The notes beneath the pieces are model-generated. The model saw nothing but the letters and a program-made list of their open reading frames with translations. It was not told the DNA's origin and ran no database searches. Positions 1 to 8,736 of a DNA stretch of 64,000 nt are shown here, piece after piece; the first letter of the stretch is position 1, and the number at the start of each line of letters is the position of its first letter. Origin of the DNA: Streptomyces hygroscopicus. Its GTDB lineage: Bacteria; Actinomycetota; Actinomycetes; Streptomycetales; Streptomycetaceae. The stretch spans positions 1-64,000 of the forward strand of contig NZ_LBMW01000017.1 in assembly GCF_026168105.1 (NCBI RefSeq), written 5' to 3'. A program made the position numbers and the translations under genes.

Positions 1-62
1 CTCTTCCGGCGCTCGGCGAGCTTGGTCGGAACGGACGGCATGCCAAGTGAAATCGCAGTCAT
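1..62 (-). CDS. ispG: 4-hydroxy-3-methylbut-2-enyl diphosphate synthase, N-terminus only
   Basis: Only the first 20 or so codons lie in the window. The reading begins MTAISLGMPSVPTKLAERRK from an ATG at 62-60 and runs off the left edge. This matches the start I know for streptomycete IspG (GcpE), the [4Fe-4S] enzyme converting MEcPP to HMBPP in the MEP pathway. It follows dxr and the site-2 protease on the same strand, the usual actinobacterial order. An internal ATG at 41 is a possible alternative start. Assignment rests on a short peptide plus conserved gene order. Confidence 0.8.
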   Translation of the reverse strand, partial: MTAISLGMPSVPTKLAERRK

Positions 63-183
63 CTGCTGTGCAACCCCAAGTTGTGGATCAGGATCCGGAC
101 CCGGAACGACGGGCTCCCAGGCTTCGAGCCTACGGCACGGCATCGGACGCCCATGCATCACCGTCCGTAGACCCACCCCATTG

Positions 184-220
184 GGCGGCGGCCGGGGACC
201 AACTGTTCCCGGCCGCCGCC
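184..220 (-). terminator. Strong hairpin between rseP and ispG
   Basis: A perfect 13-bp GC-only inverted repeat (184-196 with 208-220, 11-nt loop) lies just after the rseP stop. There is no U-tract, as is common in actinobacteria. It could terminate transcription or attenuate read-through into ispG, whose start lies about 120 nt further on. Confidence 0.6.
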
Positions 221-232
221 AACTGCTGGTGG

Positions 233-1537
233 CTACGAGATTTTCACCGGGTTGACCACGTCCGCGATCAGCACCAAAAGGGTGAAGCAGACGAAGATTC
301 CGGCCACCACGTACGCCACCGGCATCAGCTTCGCCACGTCGAAGGGGCCCGGGTCGGGGCGGCGCAGCACCCGGGCCAGGGAGCGGCGCAGCGACTCCCA
401 CAGGGCGCCCGCGATGTGCCCGCCGTCGAGCGGGAGCAGCGGCAGCATGTTGAACAGGAACAGCGACAGGTTGAAGCCCGCGACGAGCAGCAGCATCATC
501 GCGATCTGCTGGGACGGCGGGATGTGCAGGGTGAAGACCTCGCCGCCCACCCGGGCCGCGCCGACCACGCCCATCGGGGAGTCCGGCTGGCGAGGGGCGT
601 TGCCGAAGGTCGCGTCCCACAGGGCGGGGACCTTGCCCGGCAGGGAGACCAGCGACTCGACGCCGTTCTGCATCATGTCGCCCATCCGCTGCACGGACTG
701 GCCCAAGGACTGCTGGACGATGCCGGTGGCGGGCGTGAAGCCGAGGAAGCCGGCGTACACGTACTTGCCCTCGACATAGCCGCCCTTGCCGTCCGTCTTG
801 CTCACCTGGTTCTTGATCAGGTGGGCCTTCAGGTCGACCGGCTGACCCTTGCGCTCAACGGTGATCGTGACGTCCTTGCCGGGATTGGCGCGGATGTCGG
901 ACTGGAGGGTGGACCAGTCCTTCACCTGTGTGCCGTCGAACGCGAGGATCTTGTCGCCCGGCTTGAGACCGGCGGCCTGGGCGGGCGCGGCCGGGTCGCC
1001 CTTCGCGCACTTCGTGCGGTTCTCGCTCTGCTGGATGACGCAGTCGGAGACCTTGCCGACCGTGGTCGTCTGGGTCTGGACGCCGAAGGTCATCATCACG
1101 CCGACGAAGACCACCACGGCGAGGATCAGATTCATGAAGGGGCCCGCGAACATCACGATGACCCGCTTCCACGGCTTGCGCGTGTAGAAGAGGCGGTCCT
1201 CGTCACCGGGCTGCAGTTCCTCGAAGGACTGCGCCCGGGCGTCCTCGATCATGCCGCGCCACGGCGAGGTGGAGCGGGCCTCGATGCGGCCGTCCGGGCC
1301 CGGCGGGAACATGCCGATCATGCGGATGTAGCCGCCGAGGGGCACCGCCTTTATGCCGTACTCGGTCTCGCCCTTCTTCCGGGACCAGATGGTCGGCCCG
1401 AAGCCGACCATGTACTGCGGCACCCGGATGCCGAAGAGCTTGGCCGTGGACAGATGCCCCAGCTCGTGCCAGGCGATCGAGATCAGCAGGCCGAGCACGA
1501 AGACGACTATGCCGAGGATCATCATCAGAGTCGTCAT
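233..1537 (-). CDS. rseP: Site-2 family intramembrane metalloprotease (RseP-like)
   Basis: A 434-residue membrane zinc protease of the M50/S2P family, which cleaves transmembrane substrates such as anti-sigma factors within the bilayer. The first membrane segment carries the zinc-binding HELGH at residues 24-28. The middle of the protein is a PDZ-like region (AGLKPGDKILAFDG). Near the C-terminus NMLPLLPLDGGH is the third zinc-ligand motif. The ATG at 1537 overlaps the dxr stop by 4 bp (ATGA), so translation is probably coupled. A longer reading upstream lies inside dxr and is not real. The substrate cannot be read from the sequence. Confidence 0.93.
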   Translation of the reverse strand: MTTLMMILGIVVFVLGLLISIAWHELGHLSTAKLFGIRVPQYMVGFGPTIWSRKKGETEYGIKAVPLGGYIRMIGMFPPGPDGRIEARSTSPWRGMIEDARAQSFEELQPGDEDRLFYTRKPWKRVIVMFAGPFMNLILAVVVFVGVMMTFGVQTQTTTVGKVSDCVIQQSENRTKCAKGDPAAPAQAAGLKPGDKILAFDGTQVKDWSTLQSDIRANPGKDVTITVERKGQPVDLKAHLIKNQVSKTDGKGGYVEGKYVYAGFLGFTPATGIVQQSLGQSVQRMGDMMQNGVESLVSLPGKVPALWDATFGNAPRQPDSPMGVVGAARVGGEVFTLHIPPSQQIAMMLLLVAGFNLSLFLFNMLPLLPLDGGHIAGALWESLRRSLARVLRRPDPGPFDVAKLMPVAYVVAGIFVCFTLLVLIADVVNPVKIS

Positions 1538-2790
1538 GCACGAGCCTCCGCGGTCGCCGTCTGTGCCGTCAGTTCTCTTGCCCGGGCGCGCGCCCAGGTC
1601 TCCGCTTCGAGGACGTCCGCGACGGTCAGGGAAGTTCCCGTACGAGGGGTGCCGTGCTCCTCCACCACCCGTGTGACCGTATCCATGATCCCGTTGAACG
1701 GCAGGGCGCCGTTCAGGAACGCGTCGACGCACTCCTCGTTGGCGGCATTGAACACCGCCGGGGCCGTGCCCGCGAGCTCTCCCACGTGCCGGGCGAGCCC
1801 GACCGACGGGAACGCCTCGGTGTCGAGCGGGAAGAACTCCCAGGTCGACGCCGTGGTCCAGTCGAAGGCGGGCGCCGCGTCGGGTACCCGCTCGGGCCAG
1901 CCGAGTCCGATGGCGATCGGCCCCCGCATGTCGGGGGGCGTCGCCTGCGCCAGTGTCGATCCATCCGTGAACTCCACCATCGAGTGGACATACGACTGCG
2001 GATGGACGACGACCTCAATGCGATCGAAGGGAATGTCGTACAGCAGGTGGGCCTCGATCACTTCAAGCCCCTTGTTGACCAGGGTCGCGGAGTTGATCGT
2101 GATGACCGGGCCCATCGCCCAGGTGGGGTGGGCGAGCGCGTCCTCGGGGGTGACGTCCGCGAGCTGCGTCTTCGTCCGGCCCCGGAAGGGACCGCCGGAG
2201 GCGGTGACGACGAGCTTGCGCACATCGGCGCGGCTGCCGGAGGCGAGAGCCTGGAAGAGCGCGGCGTGTTCGGAGTCCACCGGAATGATCTGACCGGGCT
2301 TGGCCAGCGCCTTCACCAGCGGGCCGCCGACGATGAGCGACTCCTTGTTGGCGAGCGCGAGCGTACGGCCCGCCTCCAGGGCGGCGAGGGTGGGCGCGAG
2401 GCCGATGGAACCGGTGATGCCGTTCAGGACGGTGTGGCAGTCCGAGGCGGCAAGGCGGGTGGCCGCGTCGGGGCCGGCGATGATCTCGGGGAGCGGCTCT
2501 GCGGAGCCGTACTGCGCCGTCAGCGCCTCACGCAGGGCCGGTACGACGTCCTCGCGCGCTACGGCGACCGTGCGCACCCGCAGGCGGTGGGCCTGCTCGG
2601 CGAGCAGTCCGACCCGGCCGCCGTTGGCGGAGAGCCCGGTGACCTTGAACCGGTCGGGGTTGCGCAGCACGAGGTCGATGGCCTGGGTGCCGATCGAGCC
2701 GGTGGAGCCGAGGATCACGACATCCCGCGCTCCGTCGACGGGGTCGAAGACGAGATGGGGATCGGCAAGAGGGGCTGGACTGTCGCTCAT
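1534..2790 (-). CDS. dxr: 1-deoxy-D-xylulose 5-phosphate reductoisomerase
   Basis: Cytoplasmic NADPH- and divalent-metal-dependent enzyme making MEP from DXP, the first committed step of the MEP isoprenoid pathway. The NADPH-binding motif GSTGSIG is at residues 28-34. Further family signatures include LANKESLI and the metal/substrate site VDSEHAALFQ. Length is 418 residues, near the family norm. I chose the ATG at 2790 (MSDSPAPL); a GTG at 2817 would add nine residues and cannot be excluded, because the GGAGGG lies very close to the ATG. It is the first gene of dxr-rseP-(ispG). Confidence 0.95.
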   Translation of the reverse strand: MSDSPAPLADPHLVFDPVDGARDVVILGSTGSIGTQAIDLVLRNPDRFKVTGLSANGGRVGLLAEQAHRLRVRTVAVAREDVVPALREALTAQYGSAEPLPEIIAGPDAATRLAASDCHTVLNGITGSIGLAPTLAALEAGRTLALANKESLIVGGPLVKALAKPGQIIPVDSEHAALFQALASGSRADVRKLVVTASGGPFRGRTKTQLADVTPEDALAHPTWAMGPVITINSATLVNKGLEVIEAHLLYDIPFDRIEVVVHPQSYVHSMVEFTDGSTLAQATPPDMRGPIAIGLGWPERVPDAAPAFDWTTASTWEFFPLDTEAFPSVGLARHVGELAGTAPAVFNAANEECVDAFLNGALPFNGIMDTVTRVVEEHGTPRTGTSLTVADVLEAETWARARARELTAQTATAEARA

Positions 2791-3035
2791 CCCTCCATTG
2801 TTGCCGTACCGCACCACCGGGCGGACAGGGTGCCCCTCAGGAGTGACCCGTCGAAGAGATTCTCGACCGACCTCAAGGGGTCACTTTCCAGCCAAGATCT
2901 AATCCGAGGGGAAATTTCGCAGTTGGCGGGCGCGAAGAAAAAGGCCACGGTGACAATCGTGGCCGAAAAGCATCGGAATGAATGTCGAATGGCAGGGACC
3001 ACACCCGCGGCGGGATGAAGCCGCACCGTGTCACA

Positions 3036-3063
3036 GCCCCGCGCCCCTTCCCGGGCGCGGGGC
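3036..3063 (-). terminator. Terminator after acyl-CoA dehydrogenase gene
   Basis: An 11-bp GC stem (3036-3046 with 3053-3063) with a 6-nt loop sits 9 nt past the stop of the minus-strand dehydrogenase gene. The rest of 2791-3071 between the two minus-strand genes shows no gene. Confidence 0.7.
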
Positions 3064-3071
3064 CGTCGACG

Positions 3072-5012
3072 TCAGCGGATCGGACGGTGGACGTTCTCCT
3101 TCTGCGCGGGTCCGGGCGTCGTGTCCGCGATCCACGGGCCGTCACCCGACGGGTCCACGACCCCTTCTTCCAGCCACTCGTAGGTGCCGGACAGGACGCC
3201 CTTGACCACCTTGCGGTCCAGGTCGTCGGTGTTCTGCCACAGACGGCCGAACAGCTCCTCGACGCGGATGCGGGACTGCCGGCAGAAGGCGTCGGCGAGC
3301 TGGTACGCCTCGCGCCCGTGGTCGCCGGTCCTGCGCAGGTGCTCGGCGCGTACGCAGGCCGCGCTCATCGCGAACAACTCGGCGCCGATGTCCACGATCC
3401 GGCCCAGGAAGCCCTGTTTGGTCTCCATGCGGCCCTGCCAGCGCGACATGCCGTAGAAGGTGGAGCGGGCGAGCTTGCGGGCGCTGCGCTCGACGTACCG
3501 CAGATGCGGGGAGAGGTCGATCCCTTGGTGGAACGCGCCGTAGGCGCCCGGGATCTGCCCCTGTCCGGCAACCAGCTTCGGCAGCCACTTGGCGTAGAAG
3601 ACACCGGCGTTCGCACCCGCCTTCGCCTTGTCGGCCAGGGACTTGTCCGGGTCGATGAGGTCACCGGCCACGGACAGGTGGGCGTCCACCGCCTCGCGTG
3701 CGATCAGCAGACGCATGATCTCCGTGGAGCCCTCGAAGATGCGGTTGATGCGCAGATCGCGCAGCATCTGCTCGGCCGGTACCGCCCGCTCGCCGCGGGC
3801 CTTCAGGGACTCCGCCGTCTCGAAGCCGCGGCCGCCGCGGATCTGGACCAGCTCGTCGGCCATCAGCCAGGCCATCTCGGAGCCGTACAGCTTGGCTAGG
3901 GCGGCCTCGATGCGGATGTCGTTGCGATCCTCGTCGGCCATCTGCGACGACAGGTCGACGACGGCCTCCAGGGCGAAGGTCGTGGCCGCGATGAAGGAGA
4001 TCTTCGAGCCGACCGCCTCGTGCAGCGCGACCGGCTTGCCCCACTGCTCACGGGCTCCCGACCACTCGCGGGCGATCTTCAGGCACCACTTGCCCGCGCC
4101 CACGCACATCGCGGGCAGGGACAGCCGGCCGGTGTTCAGCGTGGTCAGCGCGATCTTCAGGCCCGCGCCCTCGGAGCCGATGCGGTTGGCGGCGGGGACA
4201 CGGACCCGGTGGAAGCGGGTGACGCCGTTCTCGAGGCCGCGCAGGCCCATGAAGGCGTTGCGGTTCTCGACGGTGATGCCCTCCGACGCCGCCTCGACGA
4301 CGAACGCCGTGATGCCGCCCTTGTGGCCCTCGGACTTCGGGACGCGCGCCATGACGACGAGCAGGTCGGCGACGACGCCGTTGGTGGTCCACAGCTTGAC
4401 GCCGTCGAGCACGTAGTCGTCCCCGTCCGGTACGGCCGTGGTGGCCAGACGAGCCGGGTCGGAACCCACGTCCGGCTCGGTGAGCAGGAACGCGGAGATG
4501 TCGGTGCGGGCGCAGCGCGGCAGGAACGTGTCCTTCTGCTCCTGGGTGCCAAAGATTTTGAGCGGCTGCGGTACGCCGATCGACTGATGCGCGGACAGCA
4601 GCGCGCCGATCGCGGGGCAGGCCGAGCCGGCCAGAGCGAGCGCCTTGTTGTAGTACACCTGGGTGAGGCCGAGGCCGCCGTACTTGGTGTCGATCTTCAT
4701 GCCGAGAGCGCCGAGCTCCTTGAGCCCGTTGATCGTCTCGTCGGGGATCTGCGCCTCGCGCTCGATGCGGGCCGGGTCGATCTGCGTCTCGCAGAAGTCG
4801 CGCAGCTTGGCGAGGAACTCCTCGCCGCGCTGTACGTGCTCGTCCGCGGGGAGCGGGTGGGGGTGGATCAGGTCGAGCCGGAAGCGCCCCAGGAAGAGCT
4901 CCTTGGCGAAACTGGGCTTGCGCCAGTCCTGCTCGCGCGCGGCCTCCGCGACCTGACGGGCCTCACGCTCGGTGACGGTGGGCTTGGGAGTGGGAGCTGT
5001 TGGTGCGGACAT
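3072..5012 (-). CDS. Acyl-CoA dehydrogenase, long form with C-terminal extension
   Basis: A 646-residue FAD-dependent acyl-CoA dehydrogenase that introduces the alpha-beta double bond in beta-oxidation, passing electrons to ETF. It contains the family signature LLTEPDVGSDPA and the second signature region beginning QIRGGRGFETAES. RIFEGSTEIMR carries the Glu expected to be the catalytic base in the VLCAD/ACAD9-like branch. About 200 residues follow the core, as in VLCAD-type enzymes and unlike the ~380-residue short forms. The ATG at 5012 has GAGGTGAG at good spacing; the longer reading to 5081 does not. It appears monocistronic, bounded by hairpins. Confidence 0.9.
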   Translation of the reverse strand: MSAPTAPTPKPTVTEREARQVAEAAREQDWRKPSFAKELFLGRFRLDLIHPHPLPADEHVQRGEEFLAKLRDFCETQIDPARIEREAQIPDETINGLKELGALGMKIDTKYGGLGLTQVYYNKALALAGSACPAIGALLSAHQSIGVPQPLKIFGTQEQKDTFLPRCARTDISAFLLTEPDVGSDPARLATTAVPDGDDYVLDGVKLWTTNGVVADLLVVMARVPKSEGHKGGITAFVVEAASEGITVENRNAFMGLRGLENGVTRFHRVRVPAANRIGSEGAGLKIALTTLNTGRLSLPAMCVGAGKWCLKIAREWSGAREQWGKPVALHEAVGSKISFIAATTFALEAVVDLSSQMADEDRNDIRIEAALAKLYGSEMAWLMADELVQIRGGRGFETAESLKARGERAVPAEQMLRDLRINRIFEGSTEIMRLLIAREAVDAHLSVAGDLIDPDKSLADKAKAGANAGVFYAKWLPKLVAGQGQIPGAYGAFHQGIDLSPHLRYVERSARKLARSTFYGMSRWQGRMETKQGFLGRIVDIGAELFAMSAACVRAEHLRRTGDHGREAYQLADAFCRQSRIRVEELFGRLWQNTDDLDRKVVKGVLSGTYEWLEEGVVDPSGDGPWIADTTPGPAQKENVHRPIR

Positions 5013-5248
5013 GAGGCTCACCTCGCCGCGAATCGGGGTCCAATGGGACGTACTCCGATCAAGATGCCGTACGACGGCCAAGAGTGCTGTACGGCGATCC
5101 TGCGGGCGTACGTTACTGACCGGTGCTACTCGATCGTTGGTACCCCATTCGGGGCGATGTCACCAGTCCCCGCGCAGCCACCCGGGCCGGAAACACGCTC
5201 GGCCTGCGTCCGGGTGTGCCTCGATGTCGAGCCGGCCGGAGTACGACA

Positions 5249-5283
5249 ACGGCCGGAGCCCCCGCACAGCGGGCTCCGGCCGT
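5249..5283 (-). terminator. Terminator after aldehyde dehydrogenase gene
   Basis: A perfect 13-bp stem (5249-5261 with 5271-5283) with a 9-nt loop, 30 nt past the stop of the minus-strand aldehyde dehydrogenase gene. The rest of the 300-base gap 5013-5312 must also hold the acyl-CoA dehydrogenase promoter; no other feature is seen. Confidence 0.75.
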
Positions 5284-5312
5284 CGGTCCGAAGACGGGAC
5301 CTGAAGGTGGGG

Positions 5313-6758
5313 TCAGAGCGCGAGGCCCGTCAGGACCAGGACGCGCTCGTAGGTGTAGTCGTCCATCGCGAACCGCACGCCCTCGCGCCCGACACCGGAC
5401 TGCTTGGCACCGCCGTACGGCATCTGGTCGGCGCGGTAGGACGGCACGTCGCCGATGACGACGCCGCCCACCTCGAGGGCCCGGTGGGCACGGAAGGCGA
5501 CCTGGACGTCGTGCGTGAACACGCCCGCCTGGAGGCCGTACTTGGAGTCGTTGACCGCGGCGAAGGCCTCGGCCTCGCCGTCCGCCTTCTGCACGGTGAG
5601 GACGGGCCCGAAGACCTCCTCGCAGGAGAGGGTCACATCGGCCGGCACCTCGGTCAGGACGGTCGGCGCGTACGAGGCGCCGTCCCGCTTGCCGCCGGTC
5701 AGCAGCTTCGCACCCGCGCCCACGGCCTCGTCGACCCAGGACTCGACGCGCCGCGCGGCGTCCTCGCTGACCAGCGGGCCGACGTCCGTGGCGTCGTCGG
5801 AGGGGTCACCCGTGACCTGGGCCTCGACGGCGGCGACGATGCGCGGCAGCAGCCGGTCGTAGACAGACGCGTCGGCGATCACGCGCTGCACGGAGATGCA
5901 GGACTGGCCGCCCTGGTAGTTGGAGAAGGTGGCGATGCGGTTCGCGGCCCAGTCCAGGTCCTCGTCGCTCGCGTAGTCGGCGAGGACGACGGCCGCGCCG
6001 TTGCCGCCGAGCTCCAGGGTGCAATGCTTGCGCGGCACCGAGTCCATGATCGCGTAACCGACCTTCTCGGACCCGGTGAAGGAGATGACCGGCAGACGCT
6101 CGTCCTGGACGAGGGCGGGCATACGGTCGTTGGAGACCGGCAGGATCGACCAGGAACCGGCGGGCAGGCCGGTCTCGGCCAGCAGGTCGCCGAGGATCAG
6201 GCCGGACAGCGGGGTCGCGGGCGCCGGCTTCAGGATGATCGGGACACCGGCGGCGATGGCCGGGGCGACCTTGTGGGCGCACAGGTTCAGCGGGAAGTTG
6301 AACGGCGCGATGCCGAGGACGACGCCCTTCGGGAAGCGACGGGTCAACGCCAGACGGCCCTGGCCGCCGAGGTCGGTGTCCAGGCGCTGGGCCTCGCCGC
6401 CGTTGAAGCGGCGGGCCTCCTCGGCCGCGAACCGGAACACGGACACGGCACGGCCGACCTCGCCGCGGGCCCACTTGACGGGCTTGCCGTTCTCGGCGGA
6501 GATGAGCTGGGCGATCTCCTCGGTGCGCTCCGCCAGCCGCTTCGAGACATGGTCGAGGGCCGCGGCGCGGACGTGGGCGGGGGCGGCGGCGAACTCGTCC
6601 CGCACGGCGTACGCGGCGGCCACCGCCTCCTCGACCTGGGCCTCGGTCGGGACACTGACCTTGCCGACGAGACGGCCGTCCCACGGGGAGGTGACGTCGA
6701 AGGTGGTCTCGCCGGTGGCCTGGCGGCCGGCGAGCCAGAAGGCGTGGGTGGAGGTCAT
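5313..6758 (-). CDS. NAD(P)-dependent aldehyde dehydrogenase, possibly succinate-semialdehyde type
   Basis: A 481-residue cytoplasmic aldehyde dehydrogenase. The general base Glu is E249 in TLELGG and the catalytic cysteine is C287 in GGQSC, following the cofactor-site motif SFTGSEKVG. The start at 6758 is the first ATG after a GGAAGG stretch; the longer frame enters the pucR gene. The PucR-family regulator gene lies 142 bp upstream on the same strand and gabT is nearby, so oxidation of succinic semialdehyde from GABA is plausible. The substrate is inferred from context only; lactaldehyde- or benzaldehyde-type activity is possible. Confidence 0.88.
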   Translation of the reverse strand: MTSTHAFWLAGRQATGETTFDVTSPWDGRLVGKVSVPTEAQVEEAVAAAYAVRDEFAAAPAHVRAAALDHVSKRLAERTEEIAQLISAENGKPVKWARGEVGRAVSVFRFAAEEARRFNGGEAQRLDTDLGGQGRLALTRRFPKGVVLGIAPFNFPLNLCAHKVAPAIAAGVPIILKPAPATPLSGLILGDLLAETGLPAGSWSILPVSNDRMPALVQDERLPVISFTGSEKVGYAIMDSVPRKHCTLELGGNGAAVVLADYASDEDLDWAANRIATFSNYQGGQSCISVQRVIADASVYDRLLPRIVAAVEAQVTGDPSDDATDVGPLVSEDAARRVESWVDEAVGAGAKLLTGGKRDGASYAPTVLTEVPADVTLSCEEVFGPVLTVQKADGEAEAFAAVNDSKYGLQAGVFTHDVQVAFRAHRALEVGGVVIGDVPSYRADQMPYGGAKQSGVGREGVRFAMDDYTYERVLVLTGLAL

Positions 6759-6900
6759 GTCGGGTCCGGCCCTTCCGAGGTTGGGTGTTCCTGAAGTTCG
6801 GGGTCCACGGTAGGGCCGGGGCGGCGGAGGGTCGTTTGTCCGGCAAGGAGCACTGGGGTGCCGGGGTTCTACGGCTTGTACAGCCAGGGCCCGTCGGCCG

Positions 6901-8568
6901 TCACTCCCCCGCCGCGGCCGTGGCCTTGAGCGCCAGCCACAGTTCCATCCGAACGTCCGGATCGTCGAGCGAACGCCCCAGGATCTCCTCGACGCGGCGC
7001 ATCCGGTACCGCAGCGTATGGCGGTGGACGCCCAGGTCCGCCGCAGCGGCGTCCCACTGCCCGTGGTGCGACAGCCAGGCCCGCAGCGAGGCGACCAGAT
7101 CACCCCGCCCCGTGGCGTCGTGCTCACGCAGGGCACGCAGCAGTCCGTCCGCGAAGGCACGCACCGCGTCGTCCGCGAGCAACGGAAGAACCGACCCGGC
7201 CGCCAGCTCCTCGTGCTCGACCAGGGAGCGCCCGCGTCGCCTGGCCACCGACAGGGCCTGTTCGGCCTGCTTGTACGCGGCGGCCGCGGCGATCGGCCCG
7301 GCCGGCGCCGAAAGACCCACCACCAGCTCGTCCTCGTCGACTCCCGACTGCTCCCTCGCCGCGGCCCGCGCCGCCTGCACGGCCAGCGCGTACTCCTGGC
7401 ACGCCGCGACGGCCGCGCCCCCGTCCGCAGCCAGCACCACGAGCCGCTCCCCGTCGGGCACGACGAGTACGGCCTCACCGGAGCGCAGGGCGGCGGACTC
7501 CACGGTCTCGGCGAGCCCGCCCAGCGGGTCGCCGTTCGTGTCGGCCACCGCGAGCGCCGCCGCCGTCTGGGGCGTGGGCGCCACGCGCGCGTGCCCGTCG
7601 GCGTGCGCCCGGGCCGCCGACGCGGACGCCGACTCGGCGAGGATCAGCCGGAAGGGCGCGTCGAGAAGCTCGCCGTACAGGTCACCGGCCACCGCCCGCG
7701 CATGGTCCGGCTCTCCGGCGAGCAGCATGCGCAGTACGGCCGCCCCGATGCGCTGCTCGGCGGCGTTCAGGGACCGGGACCGCTCGGTGATGAGGGTCAG
7801 CAGGGCGATGGCGGAGTGGACGGCGTACCGCTCGGCGGTGCCCAGCGCCGCCGCCGTGCCCACGGCGAGCGCGGCGCGCGGGCGCCGCCCGGTGCCGAGG
7901 GTGTGCAGCTCGACCCGGTCCTCGCCGCTCGGCCCGCCGACCACGGAGCTGGCCGGCGCCGGCCGCTCCCGAAGCCGCTCCACATCAGCGGTGAGGCGCC
8001 CGGCACGCCGCCCCGCCCACTCCGGCGCGGCCGCGACGACGGCGCCCGAGGCGTCGTAGAGCGCCGCCCAGCCGTCGACCTGCCCGGCGAGCGCGGCGAG
8101 CAGCCCCTCGGGGCCCTCGCTCAGGGCCTGCCGGGTCAGCTCGCGCTGCGCGGCGAACCCGGCGGTCACGGCCCGGTACTGGTCGGCGGCGATGGCGGCG
8201 GAGACAGCCTTGCTGATGGCGAGGAAGGGCGTGCGCCGCGGCACCTCGAGAAGCGGGAGCCCCTCCTCCCGCGCCGCGTCCACGAGCGCCTTCGGTATGT
8301 CGTCGTAGCTCACCCCGACGGCGAACCCGAGTCCGACCACGCCCGCGCCCACCAGCCGCTTCACATAGCGGCGCATCGCCTGCGGATCCTCGGCGTCCAG
8401 CTTCAGCGCGGTGATCAGCAGCAGTTCGCCGCCCTCCATGTAGGGCACGGGGTCGGCGAGTTCGCTGACGTGGGCCCAGCGGACGGGCACGTCCAGGCGG
8501 TCCTCGCCCGCGCGCACGGTCAGCTTGAGCGCGGAGTGGTGGACGAGCGAGGCGAGCGTCGGGGGCAT
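6901..8568 (-). CDS. PucR-family transcriptional regulator
   Basis: A 555-residue regulator. The N-terminal third is a PucR-like sensory domain (ADPVPYMEGGELLLITAL, then GVSYDDIPKALVDAAREEG). The middle is a GGDEF-like degenerate region typical of the family. The C-terminus is a PucR helix-turn-helix (GQWDAAAADLGVHRHTLRYR, then RRVEEILGRSLDDPDVR). Family members commonly control purine, proline or GABA catabolism. Its position upstream of an aldehyde dehydrogenase and near gabT suggests it responds to a GABA-pathway metabolite. The ATG at 8568 has only a weak Shine-Dalgarno sequence. Confidence 0.9.
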   Translation of the reverse strand: MPPTLASLVHHSALKLTVRAGEDRLDVPVRWAHVSELADPVPYMEGGELLLITALKLDAEDPQAMRRYVKRLVGAGVVGLGFAVGVSYDDIPKALVDAAREEGLPLLEVPRRTPFLAISKAVSAAIAADQYRAVTAGFAAQRELTRQALSEGPEGLLAALAGQVDGWAALYDASGAVVAAAPEWAGRRAGRLTADVERLRERPAPASSVVGGPSGEDRVELHTLGTGRRPRAALAVGTAAALGTAERYAVHSAIALLTLITERSRSLNAAEQRIGAAVLRMLLAGEPDHARAVAGDLYGELLDAPFRLILAESASASAARAHADGHARVAPTPQTAAALAVADTNGDPLGGLAETVESAALRSGEAVLVVPDGERLVVLAADGGAAVAACQEYALAVQAARAAAREQSGVDEDELVVGLSAPAGPIAAAAAYKQAEQALSVARRRGRSLVEHEELAAGSVLPLLADDAVRAFADGLLRALREHDATGRGDLVASLRAWLSHHGQWDAAAADLGVHRHTLRYRMRRVEEILGRSLDDPDVRMELWLALKATAAAGE

Positions 8569-8736
8569 GAGGCCTTCAGGTCTGCACGGACGGGTTCTGC
8601 ACGGAATCCATGACGGTCACGGGCCGTGTGTGATCTTTGTGATCCTTTGGCCGCCGCGTATGAACGACCTATGTCGATTCTGCCTCACCGTACGGTCGCG
8701 TCGTGCCCCGATGCCGGACATCCTGCGCGGCGGACT

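Noticed and set aside
47..6794. Very long open frames opposite dxr, rseP, acyl-CoA dehydrogenase and aldehyde dehydrogenase genes (for example 47-2293 and 4020-6794 on the plus strand)
   Set aside because: They are antisense shadows caused by high GC at third codon positions. They are rich in Arg, Gly, Asp and Val with no domain, and the opposite strand holds clear enzyme genes.
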